Positions 57,843 to 64,000 of a DNA stretch of 64,000 bases are shown piece by piece; position 1 is the first letter of the stretch, and each line of letters opens with the position of its first letter. The stretch is from Pokkaliibacter plantistimulans (lineage in GTDB: Bacteria > Pseudomonadota > Gammaproteobacteria > Pseudomonadales > Balneatricaceae). The notes beneath the pieces are model-generated. The model had not been told where the DNA came from, did no database searches, and was given only the letters and a program-made list of their open reading frames with translations. Where the stretch lies: positions 54,117-118,116 of the forward strand of contig NZ_LAPT01000001.1 of assembly GCF_003194385.1 (NCBI RefSeq). The letters run 5' to 3'. The position numbers were made by a program, and so were the translations under genes.

Positions 57843-59072
57843 GTGAGCCAGACTACAGCAGAGGTTAGTTCAAATCAGCATCGCCCAGCGGTAGTTGACG
57901 TCGATATCGTCATAGTTGGTGGTGGAATGGTAGGGGCTGCTCTGGCTGCCGCCTTAGGCAATACGGCATACCGTGTGGTGGTGCTGGAGCAGCAGTTACC
58001 AGAGCCTTTTACTGCAGAACAACCCCATGATCTGCGTGTTTCTGCAATCAGTGTGGCCTCGCAGCAGCTGCTTGCTGAAGTAGGAGCATGGTCGGCGATT
58101 CTTGCCATGCGAGCTTGTCCGTATCGTCGTATGCGGGTGTGGGAAGAAGACTGGCAGTCTGGCACCCTGTTCGACAGTCACGATATTCAACGAGACTACC
58201 TTGGTCACATCATTGAAAATCGCATCGTTCAGTTGGGCCTGTGGCAAGCACTGGAGCAGTATGACAACGTCGAGGTAATCTGCCCCGCCAGTATTAACCA
58301 GATTGACTACGATGGCAGTGCTTCAACGCTGACCCTGGATGATGGGCGTAGCTTCCACACCTCACTGCTGGTGGGCGCCGATGGTGCACGCTCCCGCGTA
58401 CGAGACACTGCAGGTATTGGTGTCACCGCCTGGGAATACCCCATGCATGTGCTCGTTGCCAACGTAGGCACCGTCTATAGCCAGCAGGATATTACCTGGC
58501 AGCGCTTTCGTCAGACCGGGCCAGAGGCATTTTTGCCACTGAGTGGACCCCATGCATCACTGGTCTGGTACAACACGCCGCAGAAAGTGCAGGAGCTGAT
58601 GGCGATGGATATTGACAGCCTGAAAGCCGCATTCGAGCAGCATTTTCCTGCTGAGCTGGGTCAGATTGCTGCCATTGAGGGGCGGACCTGGTTCCCGCTC
58701 AAACGCCAGCATGCGCAAAGTTATGTTAAGCCCGGTATCGTTTTGATTGGAGATGCGGCACACAGTATCCACCCGCTGGCAGGGCAGGGGGTAAATCTCG
58801 GATTTATGGATGTTATGGCGCTTCGTGATGTATTGCGTGAGGCTACACCGCAATCTCTTCGTGAGGGGGCACCGCTGCAAGACTACGAAAAGCGGCGCAG
58901 ACAGCCCAATTTGCTGATGATGAGCACGATGGACTTGTTCGCCAGAGCCTTTTCATCTTCCTTACCACCATTGAAACTATTGCGCATTCTGGGGCTGGGG
59001 TTGGCTGATAAAACCGGGCCGATCAAGAATAAGGTCATGAAGTACGCAATGGGGTTGAGTTCCACCCTCTGA
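57843..59072 (+). CDS. UbiF/UbiH/Coq6-family FAD hydroxylase
   Basis: FAD monooxygenase likely acting on a ring position in ubiquinone synthesis. The start is taken at GTG 57843 (409 aa). VDIVIVGGGMVGAALAAALG is the FAD fold, VGADGARSRVRDTAGIG the DG motif, and VLIGDAAHSIHPLAGQGVNLGFMD the GD motif. LRVSAISVASQQLL and MSTMDLFARAFSSSLPPLKLLR are closest to UbiF (C6 hydroxylase), but the subgroup cannot be settled here. A terminator follows. Confidence 0.88.
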   Translation: MSQTTAEVSSNQHRPAVVDVDIVIVGGGMVGAALAAALGNTAYRVVVLEQQLPEPFTAEQPHDLRVSAISVASQQLLAEVGAWSAILAMRACPYRRMRVWEEDWQSGTLFDSHDIQRDYLGHIIENRIVQLGLWQALEQYDNVEVICPASINQIDYDGSASTLTLDDGRSFHTSLLVGADGARSRVRDTAGIGVTAWEYPMHVLVANVGTVYSQQDITWQRFRQTGPEAFLPLSGPHASLVWYNTPQKVQELMAMDIDSLKAAFEQHFPAELGQIAAIEGRTWFPLKRQHAQSYVKPGIVLIGDAAHSIHPLAGQGVNLGFMDVMALRDVLREATPQSLREGAPLQDYEKRRRQPNLLMMSTMDLFARAFSSSLPPLKLLRILGLGLADKTGPIKNKVMKYAMGLSSTL

Positions 59073-59098
59073 GCACTGCTTTCTTGCCTGCAGATATG

Positions 59099-59130
59099 AC
59101 AATGCCGACACATCGCTGCGTCGGCATTGT
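59099..59130. terminator. Bidirectional terminator between hydroxylase and phasin genes
   Basis: ACAATGCCGAC (59099-59109) pairs with GTCGGCATTGT (59120-59130), 10-nt loop, followed on the + strand by TATTT. It lies between convergent genes. Confidence 0.75.
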
Positions 59131-59154
59131 TATTTGGCTGTTACTGGCGCTGAA

Positions 59155-59613
59155 TTATTCAGTGGCAGTAGCAGCAGCTTTGCTAGCGGTTTTGCTGGCA
59201 GTTTTGGTGACTTCTTTGGTGGTTTCTTTCGCCTTGTCCAGCGCGAATTTGCTGAAATCAACGAACTTGCTGAAGTCAAAGGCAGTTGAAGAGTCGGTCA
59301 GTTCAGACATCTGTTTTTCAAACAGTGCGGTGTAAGATTCACGCGCTTCAGTCATGGCAGCGACGCTTTCTTCAAAGGTATTGGTCAGACGCGCTTCCAT
59401 ATCCTTGGCAAACTGCACCTGCAGATCCATGGCGGCTTTGACGTCTTTGGTTTCCATCAGGGCCTGAGATTGCTTGAAGCATTTTCCGCTCAAGTCTACA
59501 AAGCAGGCGCTCTGGCAGCTGCTCAGTTTGTCAAAGGCCTTCTTGCTGATTTCCATGGCTTCAGTCATGGGCGCAAAAGTCTTTTTAAAGTCAGTAAAGT
59601 AAGCTTCGTACAT
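59155..59613 (-). CDS. Phasin family protein
   Basis: Phasins coat polyhydroxyalkanoate granules. From ATG 59613 (AGGAG upstream) the protein is 152 aa. It starts MYEAYFTDFKKTFAPMTEAM, and the helical, amphipathic middle (ALMETKDVKAAMDLQVQFAKDMEARLTNTFEES) is typical. The Ala/Thr/Lys-rich tail (VTKTASKTASKAAATATE) resembles phasin C termini. It implies storage of polyester elsewhere in the genome; no phaC is in the window. Confidence 0.88.
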   Translation of the reverse strand: MYEAYFTDFKKTFAPMTEAMEISKKAFDKLSSCQSACFVDLSGKCFKQSQALMETKDVKAAMDLQVQFAKDMEARLTNTFEESVAAMTEARESYTALFEKQMSELTDSSTAFDFSKFVDFSKFALDKAKETTKEVTKTASKTASKAAATATE

Positions 59614-59985
59614 GGGGCAACTCCTGTAGTTTATCGGGCTTCTCACCTATGGATTTGCGCTTGGCACTTATGCTGTTTTGTGCGTTGCACAATAAGGATG
59701 AACAGATGTTAATCGCTGTTCACAATTTAGTCAAAGCAATAGTTTGGCTAGTCAAAACATTAGTTGGCGGTAGTTTCAATATCATTGCAGATTGCCCCAG
59801 TGCCACACCCTTGGCGACTGACAGGGTCTTCAGTGCTGCACATGCACATCAAATGCCATGTGCAAATATTGATCAATTGTCAGTGTGTCACAGGGTGTTT
59901 GCCACGATATGGATCAACAATCGCTGATTATCCTGAAAGTCATCTTGGTTACAGTGGCTACCAGCTCGTGGAAAGGAGGCTGAGG
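59614..59985. other. Phasin upstream region with palindromes
   Basis: A 372-bp gene-free stretch. It contains TTGTGC-GTT-GCACAA (59678-59692), a perfect palindrome 65-79 bp before the phasin ATG. Farther up are TGCACAT repeats (59837-59843, 59843-59849) facing ATGTGCA (59858-59864). TGC-rich symmetric sites are the kind used by PhaR-type phasin regulators, but no regulator gene is here. Confidence 0.4.
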
Positions 59986-60831
59986 TTGACAGTAGATAGC
60001 ACGCAGAAATGGATACTGATCACAGGTTGCTCAACCGGCATTGGCCGTCATTGCGCTCTGGCTCTGCATCAGCAGGGATACAGCGTCATCGCCAGTTGCC
60101 GCCGACAGGAAGATGTTGAGCGTTTGCAGAAAGAGGGCCTGACGGTATTGCCACTGGATTTGCGCGACGGCCGGTCGCTGAATGAGGCGGTGGAGCAGAT
60201 TCATGCACTGACAGGAGGCAAACTCTATGCACTTTTTCATAATGGTGCATACGGCCAGCCAGGGGCGCTAGAGGATCTGCCTGTCGCAGCCCTGCGAGAG
60301 CAGTTTGAAACCAATGTCTTCAGCTGGCATGAGCTGACACGTCAGTTGCTTCCCCTGCTCAAAGCCTCATCAGACGCAAGGCTGATCTACAACAGCTCGG
60401 TGCTGGGCGAGGTGGCCATGCCGCTACGAGGCGCGTATGTGGCCAGTAAGTTTGCCATTGAAGGGATGGCAGATACCCTGCGACTGGAACTGGCTGATAC
60501 CAGCGTCAAGGTCGTGCTGATTGAGCCCGGTCCGATTCAGAGTCAGTTTCGTGATAATGCCTATCAGGCATTCATGCGTCATATCGATAAGAACAACAGC
60601 CGCTTCTCGGCCACCTATGACAATATGATCGCGCGTTTGCAGCGTGACGGGTTGAATGACAAGTTCACTCTGGGGCCTGAAGCGGTGCTGGAAGTGCTGG
60701 AAAGTGCACTGACGGCAACGAATCCGAGGCCTCGCTATCGTGTTACCCGCCCGGCAAGAGTGTTGCCCTGGTTGAAACGGCTGCTGCCGACCCGTATGTT
60801 GGATAAATTGCTATTAAAGGCCGCTGATTGA
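59986..60831 (+). CDS. YbbO-like short-chain dehydrogenase/reductase
   Basis: NADP-dependent SDR, probably an aldehyde reductase by similarity with E. coli YbbO. A GGAGG six nt before TTG 59986 marks the start, giving 281 aa. ILITGCSTGIGRHCALALHQQGY is the nucleotide-binding fold, FHNGAYGQPGALEDL replaces the usual NNAG, YNSSVLGEVAMPLRGAYVASKFAIEGMADTLRLEL holds the Ser-Tyr-Lys triad, and IEPGPIQSQFRDN follows. The frame is open to 59764, but the upstream part shows no SDR content. Confidence 0.87.
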   Translation: MTVDSTQKWILITGCSTGIGRHCALALHQQGYSVIASCRRQEDVERLQKEGLTVLPLDLRDGRSLNEAVEQIHALTGGKLYALFHNGAYGQPGALEDLPVAALREQFETNVFSWHELTRQLLPLLKASSDARLIYNSSVLGEVAMPLRGAYVASKFAIEGMADTLRLELADTSVKVVLIEPGPIQSQFRDNAYQAFMRHIDKNNSRFSATYDNMIARLQRDGLNDKFTLGPEAVLEVLESALTATNPRPRYRVTRPARVLPWLKRLLPTRMLDKLLLKAAD

Positions 60832-60963
60832 GACTGTAAGCACAGTTTGCTGGCCTGACAGAACTGACTGGTTGTAATGGTGTGTGCCGTTACTGAGTTT
60901 TTGCTGTACGCCCTGACGGTAACAATGATCAGAGGCAGTGCAGCGTTGTCTGGATGAAACTAA

Positions 60964-63873
60964 ATGATGAAGACACACTCCGCCTTCCGCCTAATCCGGC
61001 AGACGCCCATTGCGTCCTTGGGAATTGAAGTTGCCGAGTTCGAACACCTTCAGACCGGTAGCATGCACTACCACATTGCCAGCGATAACGAAGAAAACGT
61101 CTTCATGGTGGCATTTCGCACCATGCCCATGGACTCCACCGGCGTAGCACATATTCTGGAGCATACGGCCCTGTGCGGCAGCGAACGCTACCCGGTGCGT
61201 GATCCGTTCTTCATGATGACCCGCCGCTCACTCAATACCTTCATGAATGCCTTTACCAGCAGTGACTGGACGGCGTATCCCTTTGCCAGTCAGAACAAGA
61301 AAGACTTCAACAATCTGCTGGATGTCTATCTGGATGCGGCCTTCTTCTCTCGTCTTGACCCCCTCGACTTTGCTCAGGAAGGCCATCGTCTGGAGTTTGC
61401 CGAAGCGGAAAATCCGGAGTCGGCACTGGAATACAAAGGTGTGGTCTTCAACGAGATGAAAGGGGCCATGAGTTCGCCGGTCAGCACGCTGTGGCAGACC
61501 CTGACGAAGTACCTGTTCCCGACGGCGACCTATCACTACAACAGCGGCGGTGAGCCTGCCTGCATTCCTGATCTTAGCTATGAAGAGCTGCTGGCCTTCT
61601 ATAAGCGCCACTATCATCCCACCAATGCCGTGTTCATGACCTTCGGTAACATCGACCCGTATGAACACCAGGAAAAGATGCATGAGCAGGCGCTGAAGCG
61701 CTTCGACAGGCTGGATGACAAGCTGGAAGTGAAGGATGAGAAACGTTACTTCGCGCCCATCATCGTTGAAGAAGCCTATGCCTGTAATGAAGACGACCTG
61801 CACAATCAGACTCATTTGGTCATGGGCTGGCTGCTGGGCTCCAGCATCAATCTCTATGATTCATTAAAGGCCAATCTGCTCAGTAAGGTACTGCTTGATC
61901 ACAGTGCCTCGCCCCTGCGCCATGCGCTGGAAACCTGTGGTCTGGGCCAGTCACCATCTCCACTTTGCGGACTGGAAGACTCCAACCGCGAGATTAGTTT
62001 CATGTGTGGCCTCGAGGGCAGTAACCCTGAGCAGGCGGCGGCTTTTGAACAGCTGGTACTGGACACCCTGCAGAAACTGGCCGATCAGGGCGTGGATCAG
62101 GATCAGGTCGATGCCGCACTGCATCAGCTGGAGTTGAGTCAGCGTGAAATTGGTGGCGATGGCTATCCCTATGGCCTGCAACTGGGGCTGGGGCTGTTGT
62201 CCAGTGCCATTCACCGTGGTGATCCCATTGCGCTGCTGGATTTGGATCCGGTACTGGAGCGTCTGCGTGAGGATGTCAAAGACAGTCAGTTCATCCCAGG
62301 TCTGATCAATAAACTGCTGCTCAACAACCCGCACCGGGTACGTCTGACGCTGCGTCCTGATGCCAAACTGGCGGAACGTCGCGAACAGGCTGAAAAAGAC
62401 ACGCTGGCCGAGATCAAGGCTGGCCTGACTGACGAACAGAAAGCCAAGCTGGTTGCTCAGGCCAAAGCGCTGCAAGAGCGTCAGGATCAGATCGACGATG
62501 CGGACATTCTGCCCAAGGTGACCCTGCAGGATGTGCCTGCTGATATGAAGGAAGTGGTGGGCATCGCTCATCAGCAACCCGTGCGCGTGACCAGCTATGA
62601 TCGTGGTACCAACGGCATTGTTTACCAGCAGGTGGTGCTGCCCCTGCCCGAACTGAATCAGGAGCAGCTGAGTCTGCTGCCTTACTACGTTGGCAGCGTG
62701 GCAGAGCTGGGCGTGGGCCAGAAAGACTATATGGAAATGCAGGCCCGGCAGGCACAGGTCAGCGGTGGCCTGAGCGTATACACCTCGCTGCGCGCCAACA
62801 TCAGCGATCCGTCACAGCTGGGTGCCTATCTGGTCATCAGTGGCAAGGCACTGGCCCGTAATCATCAGGCACTGGATGAGCTGATGCTGGATACCTTCCA
62901 GCATGTACGTTTCGACGAACACCAGCGTATTCGAGAGCTGATCGCACAGCGCAGTTCGCGCAAGCGTCAGAGTGTGACGGGCAGTGGTCATTCACTGGCC
63001 ATGCTGGCGTCTGCGGCGGTATTCAGCCCCGGTGCGCGTCTGGCTCACGTCAACTCGGGTCTGGAAGGGATTCGCTTTATTCAGCAACTGGACAAGAAGC
63101 TGGCGGACGAAGGCCAGATGCAGGAACTGACAGGCACCTTTGCAGCGCTCCATCAGCGCTTTGCCGAACAGGCACGGCAGGTGGTGCTGGTCGCTGAAGG
63201 GGAGCGACTGGAAGAGTGTATCGCTCGTCTCAGCCCGCGGTGGTATGTTGCAGGCGATATACAGTCTGGTCACTGGCAGCCACAGCTGGCGGATGTCGCC
63301 AGACTGCAGGCGTGGAAAGTAAACACTCAGGTGAACTTCTGTGCCAAAGCCTATCCCACAGTGCATTCAGGTCACGCGGATGCACCCATCCTGACCGTAC
63401 TGGGCGAGTATCTGCGGAACGGCTTCCTGCACCGTGTTATTCGCGAGCAGGGTGGTGCCTATGGTGGTGGTGCAGGTCATGATGCAGGCAATGGCGTGTT
63501 CCGTTTTTACTCCTATCGTGATCCGCGCAATCTGGCAACGCTGGCAGACTTTGACCGCGCCATTGACTGGGTGCTCAGCAGCCCCATTGATCAGGCCAAG
63601 CTGGAAGAAGCGGTGCTGGGCGTGGTCAGTTCGCTGGATAAACCCGGCTCGCCCGCAGGCGAAGCCATCCAGACCTTCCACAATCTGTTGCATGGACGTA
63701 CTCAGGAGCAGCGTAAACTGTTCCGTCAGCGTGTGCTGGAAACCACCGCAGCAGATCTGCGTCGTGTCACAGAAACTTATCTGCAGATCGACAAGGCCAG
63801 TGCTGCCGTGGTGACCCACGAGCAGGGGCAGAAGCAACTGCAGGAAGCAGGCTTCAGCGCCTTCTCACTGTGA
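60964..63873 (+). CDS. PreP-like M16C zinc metallopeptidase
   Basis: Large insulinase-family protease that degrades unfolded peptides, related to the mitochondrial/plastid presequence protease. The 969-aa protein has the inverted zinc motif HILEHTALCGSERYPVRDPF near residue 60 (HxxEH), and YKGVVFNEMKGAMSSP supplies the third metal ligand. A middle coiled linker (about 470-530) separates the two halves. NGFLHRVIREQGGAYGGGAGHD is the substrate-binding C-terminal motif. It has no signal peptide, so it is presumably cytoplasmic. Two ATGs (60964, 60967) are possible. Confidence 0.93.
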   Translation: MMKTHSAFRLIRQTPIASLGIEVAEFEHLQTGSMHYHIASDNEENVFMVAFRTMPMDSTGVAHILEHTALCGSERYPVRDPFFMMTRRSLNTFMNAFTSSDWTAYPFASQNKKDFNNLLDVYLDAAFFSRLDPLDFAQEGHRLEFAEAENPESALEYKGVVFNEMKGAMSSPVSTLWQTLTKYLFPTATYHYNSGGEPACIPDLSYEELLAFYKRHYHPTNAVFMTFGNIDPYEHQEKMHEQALKRFDRLDDKLEVKDEKRYFAPIIVEEAYACNEDDLHNQTHLVMGWLLGSSINLYDSLKANLLSKVLLDHSASPLRHALETCGLGQSPSPLCGLEDSNREISFMCGLEGSNPEQAAAFEQLVLDTLQKLADQGVDQDQVDAALHQLELSQREIGGDGYPYGLQLGLGLLSSAIHRGDPIALLDLDPVLERLREDVKDSQFIPGLINKLLLNNPHRVRLTLRPDAKLAERREQAEKDTLAEIKAGLTDEQKAKLVAQAKALQERQDQIDDADILPKVTLQDVPADMKEVVGIAHQQPVRVTSYDRGTNGIVYQQVVLPLPELNQEQLSLLPYYVGSVAELGVGQKDYMEMQARQAQVSGGLSVYTSLRANISDPSQLGAYLVISGKALARNHQALDELMLDTFQHVRFDEHQRIRELIAQRSSRKRQSVTGSGHSLAMLASAAVFSPGARLAHVNSGLEGIRFIQQLDKKLADEGQMQELTGTFAALHQRFAEQARQVVLVAEGERLEECIARLSPRWYVAGDIQSGHWQPQLADVARLQAWKVNTQVNFCAKAYPTVHSGHADAPILTVLGEYLRNGFLHRVIREQGGAYGGGAGHDAGNGVFRFYSYRDPRNLATLADFDRAIDWVLSSPIDQAKLEEAVLGVVSSLDKPGSPAGEAIQTFHNLLHGRTQEQRKLFRQRVLETTAADLRRVTETYLQIDKASAAVVTHEQGQKQLQEAGFSAFSL

Positions 63874-63893
63874 GTGCTTGATGGTCTTGCCTA

Positions 63894-64000
63894 ACAGGCT
63901 GTTGAAAATCTATCTGCGTTGCAGAATACCGCGTCAAAAACAGGCTCAAAATGCTCATTTAGCTCACTAAACTCCGCTTTTTCGCCTGTTTTTTCCTTGT
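63894..64000. repeat. Repeat-like element at the window end (partial)
   Basis: Starting at ACAGGCTGTTGAAAAT, this stretch has an internal inverted repeat AAAAACAGGC / GCCTGTTTTTT around a stretch CTCATTTAGCTCACTAAACTC. It resembles short non-coding repeats common after genes in gammaproteobacteria, whose far end carries the mirrored TTTTCAACAGCCTGT, but here it is cut by the window. It may also act as the terminator of the preceding protease gene. Confidence 0.4.

Overview
The window is a chromosomal segment of a Gram-negative gammaproteobacterium. The order sppA-(maf)-yceD-rpmF-plsX-fabD-fabG-acpP-fabF-pabC-mltG-tmk-holB-pilZ-tatD, the gltA / sdhCDAB-sucAB-lpd-sucCD arrangement, a polyhydroxyalkanoate phasin, and PilZ and CheW proteins resemble Pseudomonas and relatives. 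The sequence feels like an Oceanospirillales-type marine or soil bacterium. That placement is an inference from gene order, not a measured phylogeny. No rRNA, tRNA, CRISPR array, prophage or recognisable defence locus is visible.

Layout. 1-12.2 kb: the TCA-cycle block, with gltA leaving to the left and sdhCDAB, sucAB, lpdA and sucCD running right. 12.3-16 kb: a decayed short-chain dehydrogenase, a membrane diguanylate cyclase, and a PA0069-type radical SAM gene whose promoter overlaps a LexA box. 16-26.4 kb: a phenylpropanoid (coniferyl alcohol / ferulate) catabolic island. It holds an outer-membrane MetA-like protein, coniferyl-alcohol dehydrogenase, vanillin/benzaldehyde dehydrogenase, a XylR/DmpR-type sigma-54 activator, an HSL-family esterase, a MarR repressor, enoyl-CoA hydratase/lyase and feruloyl-CoA synthase. 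26.4-36.3 kb: transporters (CPA2, MATE), nfuA, aroF-type DAHP synthase, dsbD, cysB and pabB. 36.5-50.6 kb: the fatty-acid / cell-envelope / replication cluster. 50.6-57 kb: small housekeeping genes flanked by two decayed IS4-family transposases. 57-64 kb: cheW, a UbiF-like hydroxylase, a phasin, a YbbO-like reductase and a PreP-like M16 protease, ending in a repeat-like element cut by the window edge.

How the island probably works: an esterase would free hydroxycinnamate; Fcs activates ferulate to feruloyl-CoA; Ech (with Ser123, Glu143 and Tyr239 at the positions known for Pseudomonas HCHL) hydrates and cleaves it to vanillin plus acetyl-CoA; Vdh oxidises vanillin. CalA would feed in coniferyl alcohol. 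The acetyl-CoA enters the TCA cycle encoded nearby.

Most notable observation: three copies of one composite DNA site lie at 19621-19647, 21553-21583 and 23237-23267. Each is a half-site ATCAA, exactly 5 nt, then a 17-bp near-palindrome of the form TATCARGTWARYTGATA or its complement. They sit in front of vdh/activator, esterase and marR/ech, each oriented toward the catabolic gene. A strong sigma-54 promoter (19464-19478, reverse) precedes vdh. The island therefore seems to combine MarR-type repression with enhancer-dependent sigma-54 activation. I found no clearly novel defence or mobile system; this two-layer control is the best candidate for something undescribed.
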